NCBI GenBank assembly: GCA_026988735.1
Contig: JALSKR010000034.1
Span: 1-22,424, forward strand
From: Sulfurimonas sp.
GTDB lineage: Bacteria > Campylobacterota > Campylobacteria > Campylobacterales > Sulfurimonadaceae
Direction: 5' to 3'
Length of the DNA: 22,424 nucleotides
The first letter of the stretch is position 1, and every line of letters begins with the position of its first letter. The position numbers were made by a program, and so were the translations under genes. A model generated the notes under the pieces. The model was not told the DNA's origin. It did not search any database and saw only the letters and a program-made list of their open reading frames with translations. Below are positions 1-9,047 of the stretch, one piece after another.

Positions 1-68
1 ATAGGTTGAAAGGCAACATCAAGTATTTCAATGTGCTCTTTCCAGTGCTGTGTAAGTCCTGTATTCAT
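1..68 (-). CDS. Probable EAL-domain protein (cyclic-di-GMP phosphodiesterase type), 5' fragment
   Basis: Only the first 22 codons are in the window and the gene runs off the left edge. The start ATG (68-66) overlaps the stop of the upstream acyltransferase gene as TAATG, so the two are almost certainly co-transcribed and translationally coupled. The fragment ends in LDVAFQPI. An F-Q-P-I at this distance from the N terminus is typical of the first strand of EAL domains, which hydrolyse c-di-GMP. The E-A-L motif itself lies outside the window, so activity cannot be judged. The assignment rests on a short motif and is moderate. Confidence 0.55.
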   Translation of the reverse strand, partial: MNTGLTQHWKEHIEILDVAFQP

Positions 69-1780
69 TATTTTATATATCTCTTTCTCTGGGAATCTTT
101 TATTTTTGCAATGTCGACGATTATAAAACTGTCTATACAGTTGGAAAAATCGCTGTCTATATTGTAGGCACAAAATTGTATACCGCCTTTTTCACACAGA
201 TCGGCATACTGTTTGTAAAGCGTCGGGACATTGGTATTTATGCTGGCAAGGGCTTTTTTGAGTGTTTTGAAATTCTCTTTATATTCCGGTGCACTGAACT
301 CTTTTTTGAGATTTTTTATGAGTGTTTCATCTGTCTTGAAATTGTAGGGTGTTTTGGCGACAACAAGATTTTGTCTGTCTTTAAAATTTTCGTCATAAAA
401 GTATAAAATCATGTCTTTTGCTGTTTTGGCATAGTTTTCACTCAGTGAAACAGGACCGTACATGTAACGAATGTGCGGATTGTTTTTAAGATAGGCTCCT
501 ATGCCGTACCAGAGATAATCAAGCGCACGGGAACCCCAGTATTTAGGCTGTACAAAACTTCTGCCGAGTTCTATTGCATCAGGAAGATATTGTAGAAATG
601 CTTCCTTGTAATCAAAAAGTGTTGTTGTATAGAGTGCATCTATTCCAAATTTTTCTATGATACCTGCACATTCAGCTATACGGTATGCCCCGACTATTTC
701 AAGCTCTTCTTCATCCCAGAGGATGATGTGCTTATAATATCTGTCATATTTGTCTATATCTCTTTTTTTGTTGATACCCTCACCGACTTTTCTAAAAGAG
801 AGTTCTCTGAGTCGTCCTATTTCATTGATGATAATAGAGTTGTTGTCACTGCTGCTGTAAAGATAGATCTTTTTTCCGTCTTTTGTTTCTCCGAGCAGTT
901 GAGAAGATTTTAACTCTTTTTTGAGCTCCCGTCTGTCTTCGGGATGGGCAATGGCTTTTTGGGTCACAAAATAGCTTTCATTTTTTTTGAGGGCATACAA
1001 ATGTTTTTTATAGAGTTTGATGAGTTTGTCTTTTTGTATCCCTTTTGGCGTAATGTTTTCATAAGGGATAAGCTCACCCACAATCATCCCGATAGATTTG
1101 TGCTTTTGTTTAAACATTTCATGTGCAAGGAGGAGGGCGGCCAGTTTTTTGTTCAGCGCTGAAACAGAGTAAAAAGTTTTGGAGTTCTTACCTCCTATAA
1201 AAACAGGAAGGATGGGGGCATTGCCTTTTTTGGCAAATTTTAAAAAACCTTTATGCCAAAACTTGTCTTTGATGCCTGTCGGAGTAGCCCGGCTTACTTC
1301 ACCGGATGGAAAAATAATGACAGCCTCTTCCGCATCAAGTGCTGCATATACCTGTGCAATGGCTTCTTTCTTTTGCCGTGCTTTAAAGTTGTTGACATGG
1401 ATTAAAATACTTTTTATGGGAGTGATGACTTCCAAAAAATCATTTGCTACGACTTTAATGTCTTTTCTGACATTGCTGACAAGTTTGATAAGTGCGAGTG
1501 CATCCAAAGAACCAAGCGGATGATTGGCAATAATGACAACACGTCCGGAAGAAGGAATATTTTGAAGATCCTGATCGGAAACGGCAAAATCAAAGTTGAG
1601 GTATTGCAATGCTTCGTCAATAAACTCAAAGCTGCCCAGATGCCTGTTTTTTTGAATAAATTCATTGATTTGTGCCTCATGAACGACAGAATCTGCAAAT
1701 TTTGAAATTGCACCTTTGATTACCTTGGAGTTTTTAAGTTTAGGATATTTTTTTATAATCATTTTTTCAACATCAATCAT
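68..1780 (-). CDS. Bifunctional PlsC + GNAT acyltransferase, OlsF-like (ornithine lipid synthesis candidate)
   Basis: This 570-residue protein has two acyltransferase modules. Residues ~75-240 form a PlsC/LPLAT domain: N-H-P-L-G-S-L-D at 86-93 (acyltransferase block I), FPSGE at 157-161 (block III) and PILPVFIGG at 189-197 (block IV). Residues ~310-480 form an OlsB/hemolysin-type N-acyltransferase fold with IGRLRELSFR (321-330) and ELGRSFVQPKYWGSRALDY (404-422). This order, O-acyltransferase then N-acyltransferase in one chain, is that of OlsF, which makes phosphorus-free ornithine lipid from ornithine and acyl-ACP. The upstream promoter carries the same Pho-box layout as pstS and pstC, which fits lipid replacement under phosphate limitation. 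A general lysophospholipid acyltransferase is the alternative. Domain calls are strong; the substrate is inferred. Confidence 0.8.
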   Translation of the reverse strand: MIDVEKMIIKKYPKLKNSKVIKGAISKFADSVVHEAQINEFIQKNRHLGSFEFIDEALQYLNFDFAVSDQDLQNIPSSGRVVIIANHPLGSLDALALIKLVSNVRKDIKVVANDFLEVITPIKSILIHVNNFKARQKKEAIAQVYAALDAEEAVIIFPSGEVSRATPTGIKDKFWHKGFLKFAKKGNAPILPVFIGGKNSKTFYSVSALNKKLAALLLAHEMFKQKHKSIGMIVGELIPYENITPKGIQKDKLIKLYKKHLYALKKNESYFVTQKAIAHPEDRRELKKELKSSQLLGETKDGKKIYLYSSSDNNSIIINEIGRLRELSFRKVGEGINKKRDIDKYDRYYKHIILWDEEELEIVGAYRIAECAGIIEKFGIDALYTTTLFDYKEAFLQYLPDAIELGRSFVQPKYWGSRALDYLWYGIGAYLKNNPHIRYMYGPVSLSENYAKTAKDMILYFYDENFKDRQNLVVAKTPYNFKTDETLIKNLKKEFSAPEYKENFKTLKKALASINTNVPTLYKQYADLCEKGGIQFCAYNIDSDFSNCIDSFIIVDIAKIKDSQRKRYIK

Positions 1781-1809
1781 ACATACTCTTTTTTGTATTG
1801 CGTTGAAAA

Positions 1810-1842
1810 ATTATAGTAAAGAGAGGTTACACAGAGATTACA
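1810..1842 (-). promoter_or_regulatory. Pho-box promoter of the OlsF-like operon
   Basis: Read on the minus strand: TGTAAT (1842-1837), five bases, TGTAAC (1831-1826), ten bases, then a -10 TATAAT (1815-1810). The two hexamers lie 11 bp apart, one helical turn, and occupy the -35 position as PhoB boxes do. The geometry is base-for-base that of the promoters of pstC, pstS and the porin. The start codon at 1780 lies about 23 nt past the expected transcription start, with an AAAAGAG ribosome-binding site. Confidence 0.75.
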
Positions 1843-1854
1843 TTTTTCCTTATA

Positions 1855-1860
1855 TATAAT
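1855..1860 (+). promoter_or_regulatory. Candidate -10 element for the response regulator/kinase operon
   Basis: A TATAAT inside TATATATAAT lies 54 bp upstream of the regulator start codon. No clear -35 is visible, which is common in Campylobacterota sigma-70 promoters. A TATACT at 1875-1880 is an alternative. The Pho box at 1826-1842 is just upstream but faces the other gene, and its distance to this element does not match the N10 spacing seen elsewhere. Confidence 0.35.
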
Positions 1861-1913
1861 TCAAGATAATTCTGTATACTTAATTTAGTGGAAAATATTG
1901 AAAAGGGACGCTC

Positions 1914-3194
1914 ATGGTTGAGTATGCAAAAAAGATAACGATTTTGTATGTAGAAGATGAAGATGATGTGCGAGAAGGCTATGCCCGTACACTCAAACGT
2001 GTAAGCAAAGAATTATATACAGCCAACAACGGTATTGTCGGACTCGAATGTTTTAAAAAATATCAGCCTGATATTGTTGTAAGTGACATCAAAATGCCAA
2101 AAATGAACGGTTTGGAGATGGTTCGTGCGATTAAGGAGATTGAACCGGATGTGAAGGTTGTTTTTACGACTGCACACAGTGAGAGTGCTTACCTTTTAGA
2201 AGCAATAGAATTACAGGTTGAAGGGTATCTGCTGAAACCTGTGCAAAAAAAATCTCTGACTGCTCTTATAGAAAAACTTTCTAAAAATATCATTATCGAA
2301 AAAGAGTATGAAGAGCAAAGGGAAATTCTGCAGTATATTATAGATTCCGAAAACAGTATATCTGTTATTGCAAATATTGACCATGTCAGTTTTGCATCAA
2401 AATCTTTTTTAAAATACTTTGGAGTAGAGAGTGTCGAAGAATTTAATGAAAAATTTCATTCCATCATTAACATTTTTTCAAATGAAGAGGACAGTATCAA
2501 TACGAAAAATATACAGGCTTTTTTAGAAAAAGGAAAGAGTCTGTATGATTTTATACACTCTTTAAATGAGACACAGAGAATTACGACTGTTGTTAATTGC
2601 AAACATGAAAAAAAATCTTTTTTGGTTAATATTTCCAAGATTAATGAAACACAGTTTTTGATGAATTTCACTGATGTGACAGAGATAGAAAAACAGCGAG
2701 AAATAATAACAAAAAAAGCAAACTATGATATGCTCACAGAGCTGTATAACCGAAGCAAATTTGAAGAGATATTTGCGTATGAACTTTCTCAGGTGAAGAG
2801 ATACGGATATGAACTCTCTTTGGCTATAGCAGATATAGATCATTTTAAACTTTTTAATGACACTTACGGACATTTGGTTGGTGATGAAATCTTAAAACTT
2901 GTTGCCAATACACTGACCTCATGTACCCGCAGTGCCGATACTATAGCACGATGGGGCGGTGAAGAGTTTGTTATGCTTTTGCCGCAAACAGCACTCAATG
3001 ATGCACAGATGCTTCTTGAAAAGTGTCGAAAAAAGGTTGAAGATCTGCATTATCAGGAGTATGGAAAAATTACACTGAGCTTTGGTGTGACTGCTTACAA
3101 AAAAGGTGATACTCTCAAATCAATGCTTCAAAGAGCAGATGAAGCTTTATACCGTGCAAAAGAAAAGGGAAGAAATCAGGTGGTGAGTAAATAA
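1914..3194 (+). CDS. Response regulator with GGDEF output (probable diguanylate cyclase)
   Basis: The 426-residue protein begins with a receiver domain (residues 8-125): acidic pair E14/D15, phosphoacceptor D58 (in VVSDIKMPKMNG), T86 and K108 (LLKP). The middle (~130-255) is PAS-like with a short coiled helix after it. The C terminus (~260-426) is a GGDEF domain with intact GGEEF at 348-352. An RxxD inhibitory site (R339-D342) lies exactly five residues before it, so it should make c-di-GMP and be feedback-inhibited. The start ATG follows an AAAAGGGA ribosome-binding site. The stop overlaps the next kinase start (TAATG), making kinase and regulator a likely cognate pair. It is not a PhoB-type DNA-binding regulator. 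Confidence 0.92.
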   Translation: MVEYAKKITILYVEDEDDVREGYARTLKRVSKELYTANNGIVGLECFKKYQPDIVVSDIKMPKMNGLEMVRAIKEIEPDVKVVFTTAHSESAYLLEAIELQVEGYLLKPVQKKSLTALIEKLSKNIIIEKEYEEQREILQYIIDSENSISVIANIDHVSFASKSFLKYFGVESVEEFNEKFHSIINIFSNEEDSINTKNIQAFLEKGKSLYDFIHSLNETQRITTVVNCKHEKKSFLVNISKINETQFLMNFTDVTEIEKQREIITKKANYDMLTELYNRSKFEEIFAYELSQVKRYGYELSLAIADIDHFKLFNDTYGHLVGDEILKLVANTLTSCTRSADTIARWGGEEFVMLLPQTALNDAQMLLEKCRKKVEDLHYQEYGKITLSFGVTAYKKGDTLKSMLQRADEALYRAKEKGRNQVVSK

Positions 3195-5380
3195 TGCAAC
3201 AAAAAACAATATTTTTACTTTTGTTTTTACTTTTGTTTGGTGTAAGTGAGTATTTTAATGAGTATAATAAAAATCGTTTGATTGAGAGGGAACTCTCATC
3301 TGTTCTCAAACATCTTAAAATAAACTTTGAAATAGTCAATGAAACAGATAATGCAGATGCCGCATCCATGCATGCGTTTATTAAAAATGATGCAAAAGTT
3401 TTGCGTATTCTCCAACATGCTTTGGATGCAGATGAAAAAACAAAACAACTGCTTCGAAGAGAACTTTATGAACATCTCAAGAGGCAATACAGTGCAATTC
3501 GCAAACGCGGTGTCTTGCAAATGCAGTTTGTTCTCCCTGGCAATATCTCTTTTTTACGGATGCATAAGCCAGACAGGTACGGGGATGATTTAACAGGTAT
3601 TCGCTATACGTTTGAGTATGTGAACAAAGCACATAAACCGATTTCAGGATTTGAGCAGGGACGTATTGCCCATGGTTTTCGTAATGTTTTTCCTTTGTTT
3701 CAAGACGGAAAGTATATTTGTGCGTATGAAATATCCTTTTCTTCTGAATCTTTTCAAAACAGACTTACCAAAGTTAACAGACTCTACACGCATTTTTTGG
3801 TCAATAAAAAAGTATTTGATGTAAAATGGTACAAAGACAAAGAATTTTTAGCGCAGTATAAAACAAGTATAGAGTCCAATGACTACATGTTTGTTTATAC
3901 AAACAGTGCACGGCCGGACTATTTAAAATATTTGCAAAAAAATATTATTCAAAAGCATAAAAAAGAAATAGACAAAAATATGAAGCAGTGCAAAGCGTTT
4001 TCTTTGTACCAAAAAACCGGTAAAAGTGTTAAAGTTGTCTCTTTTTTGCCTATACAAAATGTGAAGGAAAAGCAGACTGTTGCATATCTTGTGCTGTATG
4101 AAGACAATTTCAATATCCAGACTATTTTGTATAATTTTAAGCTTATTAGTCTGGTGCTGTTTATCGGTCTGTTTTTGCTTGTCTATCTTTTTTATCTACA
4201 GTTTATTCGCAAAAAAGCACTCAAGACAACAGCAGAGGAACAGCAAAAACTACTTGAGCTTTTTGACAAAGGAGATATTGCCCTTTTTCGATGGAAAAAT
4301 GATATGAAGTGGAGTGTAGAGTATGTATCAAACAATGTTGTATCTTTAACCGGATACAGCAAGGAAGAGTTTTTAAGTGCTTCAGTAGAATATCCTCATC
4401 TGATAGATGAAGAGGATTTACGAAAGGCAGTGGATGAACTTGCAAAAGCTTTTGATAAGAATTTGGATATTTTAAAACATCAACCCTATCAAATCACAAC
4501 AAAAGATAAAACAAAAAAATGGGTAGAACAGACAACACTTTTCATCCGTGACAATAAAGGAAATGTGACACATTTCTTAGGCTATCTTATAGATGTGAGT
4601 AAAAGACACAACTTGAAAAGAGAGTTGCAACAGCTTAATGAACACCTCAAAGAAGAGATAGAAAAACGTACAAATGAAATACTGCAAAAAGACAAGATGC
4701 TGCAGGAACAGGCAAAGTTGGCTGCCATGGGAGAAATGGTAGGTGCCATTGCGCATCAGTGGAGACAGCCGCTTAATTCACTTAATATCAATATCCAAAA
4801 CCTGGATGATGATTACGAAGAGGGTTTAATTGACAAACAGTTTATAGATAAATTTATTGAAAAACAGACACAGACAATCAACTTTATGAGTAAGACTATA
4901 GATGATTTTAGAAACTTTTTCAGAGTCGATAAAATCAAACAGGATTTTTGGGTGAAAAAGAGCATCGAAAATACGCTTTCTTTGGTGAATGCACAACTGA
5001 CAAGTCATAATATTGAAATATCACTGCATGGAGAGGATTTTATATTGCATGGAGTTGAGGGTGAGTTTCAGCAGGTGATACTTAACATTGTATCCAATGC
5101 AAAAGATGCTCTTGTGCAAAATCATACAGAATATGGAAAAATAGATATTGTCTTGCAAAACAAGCAGATCATTATAAGAGATAATGGAGGGGGAATACCG
5201 GAAGAGATTATTCAAAGAGTATTTGAACCCTATTTTACAACTAAAGAGCAGGGAATGGGGACAGGAGTCGGCCTTTACATGTCAAAGATAATAATTGAAC
5301 AAAACATGGGTGGGCATTTACATGTACGCAATACAAAAGAGGGAGCTGAATTTATAATCGACTTTACTCAGGAGAGTTAA
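3194..5380 (+). CDS. Membrane sensor histidine kinase with double-Cache-like and PAS domains
   Basis: This 728-residue kinase has a first membrane segment at ~4-20 and a large periplasmic region at ~25-310. Stretches such as LPGNISFLRMHKPDRYGDD and KPISGFEQGR resemble the dCache_3 family. A second membrane segment lies at ~317-337, then a PAS/PAC domain at ~350-475, a coiled coil at ~475-515, and a HisKA domain with phospho-accepting H521 in AIAHQWRQPLN. The HATPase domain has DNGGG (from D663) and GTGVGLYMSK. It should sense a small periplasmic ligand and phosphorylate the REC-GGDEF protein encoded just upstream, whose stop overlaps its start by one base. The ligand cannot be told from sequence. 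Its stop overlaps that of the convergent PhoR-like gene by 4 bp. Confidence 0.9.
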   Translation: MQQKTIFLLLFLLLFGVSEYFNEYNKNRLIERELSSVLKHLKINFEIVNETDNADAASMHAFIKNDAKVLRILQHALDADEKTKQLLRRELYEHLKRQYSAIRKRGVLQMQFVLPGNISFLRMHKPDRYGDDLTGIRYTFEYVNKAHKPISGFEQGRIAHGFRNVFPLFQDGKYICAYEISFSSESFQNRLTKVNRLYTHFLVNKKVFDVKWYKDKEFLAQYKTSIESNDYMFVYTNSARPDYLKYLQKNIIQKHKKEIDKNMKQCKAFSLYQKTGKSVKVVSFLPIQNVKEKQTVAYLVLYEDNFNIQTILYNFKLISLVLFIGLFLLVYLFYLQFIRKKALKTTAEEQQKLLELFDKGDIALFRWKNDMKWSVEYVSNNVVSLTGYSKEEFLSASVEYPHLIDEEDLRKAVDELAKAFDKNLDILKHQPYQITTKDKTKKWVEQTTLFIRDNKGNVTHFLGYLIDVSKRHNLKRELQQLNEHLKEEIEKRTNEILQKDKMLQEQAKLAAMGEMVGAIAHQWRQPLNSLNINIQNLDDDYEEGLIDKQFIDKFIEKQTQTINFMSKTIDDFRNFFRVDKIKQDFWVKKSIENTLSLVNAQLTSHNIEISLHGEDFILHGVEGEFQQVILNIVSNAKDALVQNHTEYGKIDIVLQNKQIIIRDNGGGIPEEIIQRVFEPYFTTKEQGMGTGVGLYMSKIIIEQNMGGHLHVRNTKEGAEFIIDFTQES

Positions 5381-6756
5381 AAGACAATAGTAAAATTGGA
5401 GCCTTCATTCAGTTTGCTTTTGATTATAAGTTTAAAATTGTGCAGTTGAATGATGTTGTTCACGAGAAAAAGTCCCAGACCCAAAGAGTTGTTCCATCGG
5501 TTTGAGTGGACTCTGTAAAATTTGTTTGTAATGTTTTGTAAATCTTTTTCAGTAATGCCTATACCTGTGTCTATAACTTCGAGTGAATTTTGAGTGATAT
5601 TGACTATAACTTCATCTTCGGAGTATTTAAAAGCATTTTCTATCAGGTTTGTAATGACAATGCCAAAAAGTGTCGGGTCAATGTCTATTGACAGTGTTTT
5701 GTCTCCATTGATAATTACCTTTTTGTTTTTGTAATGCAGTCCCAGATTTTGTGCTGATTCCTGTACCAGATTATATAAATTTACTTTGCGTGTATTTAAA
5801 GCCTGGTGCCCGCCATCAAGTTTCATGGAGAGTCTGAGTGTATCTATCAGTTCACTGAGTTTTGTGCCGTTTGTATAGATTTTGGTAAGAAATTTCTTTC
5901 GTATGCTCGGATTGATATTTTCATCATCAAGAAGTGTCTGCGAATAGCCGTTTACAACCGCGATAGGGTTTTTAAACTCATGGGAAATTGCAGAAATAAT
6001 GTCATCTTTTTGTTCATTGAGTTTTTGGAGTTTTTGCGTATATTTTGTTTTTTGTTTCTCTTTTTTTACAAGTATTTGTGAAACTTTTGTCAGCAGATTT
6101 GTTATGTGGGAAAATTCCTGGGAAAAGTCAGATTTTATGTAGGTGTTTTTTTTCTTTTTTGTAAGAGATTTTAAAAAGTCTACTATTCTCTTTGTTTCAT
6201 GCTGAATTTGTATATTTATTCTATAAGACATATAGAGTACGATGAGAAAAAAGAGCAGTAAAACAAAAGCTATTTTAATACCTAGATTAATGATTTCTCT
6301 GTGAACACCTTTGATTTCGCGTGCAATTCGCACAAAAATGACTTTGCCGTTGATTGTGTATTTTTTTGCTACATATTGCAGATCTTTATTAAGAGTATGT
6401 GAGTGGCGTATGGTGTAGCCGTGTTTTTCCTTGTTTGCCTGTATAATTTCGTCTCTGTATTTATGGCTGTCCATAGTATATTTGTCTTTGTCAGACTCTG
6501 CCAGGATATTGCCGTCTTCATCTATAATCGTTAGACGCAAATGGAGCTGTTTTTTCACTTTCTTTGCAAGTGCATCGAGGTCTGTGTCTTTGTTGATTGT
6601 AAAAGAGACAAGCTCTGTCGCTTGTATAAGTGCCTCTTTCGAAGAGTGAAGATAAAATTCATATACCCAATAGTAGACAATAGCACCCACTATTAAAAAG
6701 AGTGCCAAAAAGAGTGCTAAAAATTTCTCTAATACTATTTGGGAAATTTTTTTCAT
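5377..6756 (-). CDS. PhoR-like sensor histidine kinase at the end of the pst operon
   Basis: The 459-residue kinase has membrane helices at ~12-34 and ~157-177. They enclose a periplasmic domain with LRLTIIDEDGNILAES, the single-Cache/PDC-like pattern of PhoR-type sensors. A short HAMP-like linker and a coiled coil follow. The HisKA domain has H259 in AISHEFKNPIAV, and the HATPase has IENAFKYS, DTGIGI and the G2 box LGLGLF. The gene starts right after the phoU stop with no gap, so it is the last gene of pstCAB-phoU. In this position a kinase that reads Pst/PhoU status is expected. No response regulator gene is adjacent, which is unusual for PhoBR pairs. Confidence 0.85.
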   Translation of the reverse strand: MKKISQIVLEKFLALFLALFLIVGAIVYYWVYEFYLHSSKEALIQATELVSFTINKDTDLDALAKKVKKQLHLRLTIIDEDGNILAESDKDKYTMDSHKYRDEIIQANKEKHGYTIRHSHTLNKDLQYVAKKYTINGKVIFVRIAREIKGVHREIINLGIKIAFVLLLFFLIVLYMSYRINIQIQHETKRIVDFLKSLTKKKKNTYIKSDFSQEFSHITNLLTKVSQILVKKEKQKTKYTQKLQKLNEQKDDIISAISHEFKNPIAVVNGYSQTLLDDENINPSIRKKFLTKIYTNGTKLSELIDTLRLSMKLDGGHQALNTRKVNLYNLVQESAQNLGLHYKNKKVIINGDKTLSIDIDPTLFGIVITNLIENAFKYSEDEVIVNITQNSLEVIDTGIGITEKDLQNITNKFYRVHSNRWNNSLGLGLFLVNNIIQLHNFKLIIKSKLNEGSNFTIVF

Positions 6757-7416
6757 TTAATTGTGGATGTTTCCACCGATTTTTATATATACAAGTAGGT
6801 TTGCAACGCTGATTGCTCTGCTGGCAATTTTTTCACTTTTGCGAAGTGCTCTGAGCATTTTATGATATTTTTCAAAGGTACTTGAACCTTCTGCCTGTTC
6901 TACGAGTTTTCTCTCTATCATTTCATAAAGATCATCAACTTTGTTTTCTTCTATAAGTACCTCTTCATACATCTCTTGTAGTTCATCCATGTCATCAACA
7001 TTTATCATTTTCACCGTTGTTGTGATGGCTTTGACAGTTGAGGTTTGCATCAGACTGGCATACTCATTAATCTCTTGTACATCAAGGTCTTTGCATACAT
7101 CTGTAAAGCCCCGTATAAAACTTCTTGTATTGGAACATGCTCGTGAGAGTTCATTACTTATTTTAAAGTAGGCAACAACCTGGCGCAAATCCCTTGCTTC
7201 AGGGGTATAAAGTGCTAAAACTTTGATGATGGCATTATCAATTTCATCTGCTTTTGCTGTAATGTTTTTAATACTGTTTCTTGCTTCATTAAAGGTTTGT
7301 TCGTCGCAGTTTTGTAATGCTTTGAGAATAAGTGTATTGGCCGTTACAAGATTTTCTCCGATATGTGTAATTTTTTTTCTTATTTCGTCTAAGCTTGTTC
7401 TAAATGTTGGTAACAT
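6757..7416 (-). CDS. phoU: PhoU-family phosphate signalling protein, divergent metal-site motifs
   Basis: The 219-residue, largely helical protein has two PhoU repeats. The first includes PEARDLRQVVAYFKISNEL (72-90). The second includes LRKSEKIASRAISVANLL (191-208). PhoU connects the PstSCAB transporter to the PhoR kinase and dampens Pho signalling when phosphate is plentiful. The usual E-R-I-G-D box after each repeat is altered here to ELSRACSNT and SEKIASRA: both glutamates (E89, E195) remain but the aspartates are gone. The ribosome-binding site AAGGAG lies 6 bases before the ATG. It sits between pstB (24 bp gap) and the kinase. Confidence 0.9.
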   Translation of the reverse strand: MLPTFRTSLDEIRKKITHIGENLVTANTLILKALQNCDEQTFNEARNSIKNITAKADEIDNAIIKVLALYTPEARDLRQVVAYFKISNELSRACSNTRSFIRGFTDVCKDLDVQEINEYASLMQTSTVKAITTTVKMINVDDMDELQEMYEEVLIEENKVDDLYEMIERKLVEQAEGSSTFEKYHKMLRALRKSEKIASRAISVANLLVYIKIGGNIHN

Positions 7417-7440
7417 ATTGAGCTCCTTAATTTTTATAAT

Positions 7441-8223
7441 TTATCCAAATCTACCTGTAATATAGTCTTCGGTTTTTTTCTCTTTCGGGTTTAAAAAGAT
7501 GTTTTCAGTTTTATCAAATTCTATCAAATCTCCAAGGTACATAAACGCAGTGTAGTCACTGATACGTGAAGCCTGCTGCATATTATGTGTAACAATTGCG
7601 ATACTGACATCTTTTTTCAGTTCAACGAGTAACTCCTCAATGGCACTCGTTGAGATAGGATCAAGAGCAGAGGTCGGTTCATCAAAAAGAATAACTTCGG
7701 GTTTGACTGCTACTGCACGGGCAATGCAGAGTCTCTGTTGCTGCCCGCCTGAGAGTCCCATGGCAGACTTGTTTAGTCTGTCGTGGACTTCTTTCCATAA
7801 GGCACTGCCTTTGAGTGCTGCCTCTACACGGTCGGAAAGTTCGCTTTTGTTTTTGATGCCTGCAATTTTTAATCCGTAGGCAACATTGTCAAAAATACTC
7901 ATCGGAAAAGGTGTCGGTTTTTGAAAAATCATACCGACTTTTTGACGAAGTTCTATAAATTCATTCTCTTTTTTAATTTCAAGAATGTTTTTATATTTTC
8001 CGGTTGCTTCATCAAGTAATTCAATTTTTCCGTCATACTTATTACCGGGATATAAGTCATGTATACGGTTCATAGAGCGTAAAAGTGTTGATTTTCCACA
8101 ACCGCTCGGACCAATAAGAGCAGTAATTCTATTTTTTTCAATGGACAGATTTATATTTTTCAACGAGGGTTCATCTACCCCTGGATAGGTAAAAGAGAAT
8201 TTTTTAATATTCATTACAGGCAT
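7441..8223 (-). CDS. pstB: Phosphate ABC transporter ATP-binding protein
   Basis: PstB, 260 residues, close to the usual length. Walker A is GPSGCGKST (38-46), the Q-loop glutamine is at 102, the ABC signature LSGGQ at 157-161, Walker B ends in LFDEP (D181, E182) and the switch histidine is H213 in VTHN. The [11 protein letters not shown] segment (100-110) is the PstB form of the Q-loop region and separates it from other ABC ATPases. As a dimer it drives phosphate import through PstC-PstA. An AAGGAAAC ribosome-binding site precedes the ATG in the 17 bp gap after pstA. Confidence 0.97.
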   Translation of the reverse strand: MPVMNIKKFSFTYPGVDEPSLKNINLSIEKNRITALIGPSGCGKSTLLRSMNRIHDLYPGNKYDGKIELLDEATGKYKNILEIKKENEFIELRQKVGMIFQKPTPFPMSIFDNVAYGLKIAGIKNKSELSDRVEAALKGSALWKEVHDRLNKSAMGLSGGQQQRLCIARAVAVKPEVILFDEPTSALDPISTSAIEELLVELKKDVSIAIVTHNMQQASRISDYTAFMYLGDLIEFDKTENIFLNPKEKKTEDYITGRFG

Positions 8224-8240
8224 AATTTTTGTTTCCTTAG

Positions 8241-9047
8241 TTATTTATGTTTGTTTCTTGTGATAAATCGACCTAGCAGGTTGATAACTAAAACCATCAT
8301 AGTAAGTATAAATGAAGCAGCCCAGGCAAGGTCACGGCTTGACTCTTCAGGTTCATTGGCAAGGTTATAAATACTGACCGTCAAAGAGGGAAAACTCTGT
8401 GTGAGATCGAGACTGAAATAGTTACTTGTTTCACTTGTAAAGAGCAGTGGTGCAGTTTCACCGGCAATTCTTGCAAATGCCAAAAGAATACCTGTCATGA
8501 TTCCTACTTTGGCAGCTTTTATAACGATGTCCAAGATAACACGGTATTTGGATGCACCAAGGGCAATACCCGCTTCTCTCAACTCTTTTGGCACAAGAGA
8601 GAGCATAGAATCTGTTGTATTGATGATAATAGGAACCATCATTATGGTAAGTGCCAAAATGCCGGCAAAACCATTGGCGCCCCCGTAAGGAGCAACTGCT
8701 ATGGCATAAACAAAGGCACCGATAACAATAGAAGGTGCAGACATCATAATGTCACTTAAATCACGAATCAATTCCGGGTATTTTCCTCTTCCGTATTCGC
8801 GAATGTAAATACCTGCAAGCATACCAAGTGGTATCCCTATGGCACCTGCTAAAGAGGCAAGAACAAGCTGCCCTACCAAAAGGTTTCTCAGTCCACCGTC
8901 AACGAGGTCATTGATGAAAAGACTCAAATGCAAAGAAGAGAGTCCTTTTATAAAAAGGACCGCAAGTATCCACCCTAAAAAACCAATGCCTATAAGTGCA
9001 GAGATTACAGAAAGAGTTAAAAATATTTTGTTTAAAAGAAGCCTCAT
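8241..9047 (-). CDS. pstA: Phosphate ABC transporter permease PstA
   Basis: A 268-residue inner-membrane permease with about six hydrophobic segments, the first at ~8-35. The cytoplasmic coupling loop is intact: [19 protein letters not shown] matches the E-A-A-x(3)-G loop that docks on PstB. Together with PstC it forms the phosphate channel. The start ATG overlaps the pstC stop as ATGA, with AAAAGG upstream, indicating tight translational coupling. Nothing is missing compared with known PstA proteins. Confidence 0.96.
   Translation of the reverse strand: MRLLLNKIFLTLSVISALIGIGFLGWILAVLFIKGLSSLHLSLFINDLVDGGLRNLLVGQLVLASLAGAIGIPLGMLAGIYIREYGRGKYPELIRDLSDIMMSAPSIVIGAFVYAIAVAPYGGANGFAGILALTIMMVPIIINTTDSMLSLVPKELREAGIALGASKYRVILDIVIKAAKVGIMTGILLAFARIAGETAPLLFTSETSNYFSLDLTQSFPSLTVSIYNLANEPEESSRDLAWAASFILTMMVLVINLLGRFITRNKHK

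Noticed and set aside
1179..1523. Plus-strand open frame of 114 codons inside the acyltransferase gene
   Set aside because: It lies wholly antisense to a protein with clear acyltransferase motifs and has no recognisable domain.
1914..3194. The response regulator as the missing PhoB
   Set aside because: Its output domain is GGDEF with an intact I-site and there is no winged-helix DNA-binding domain.
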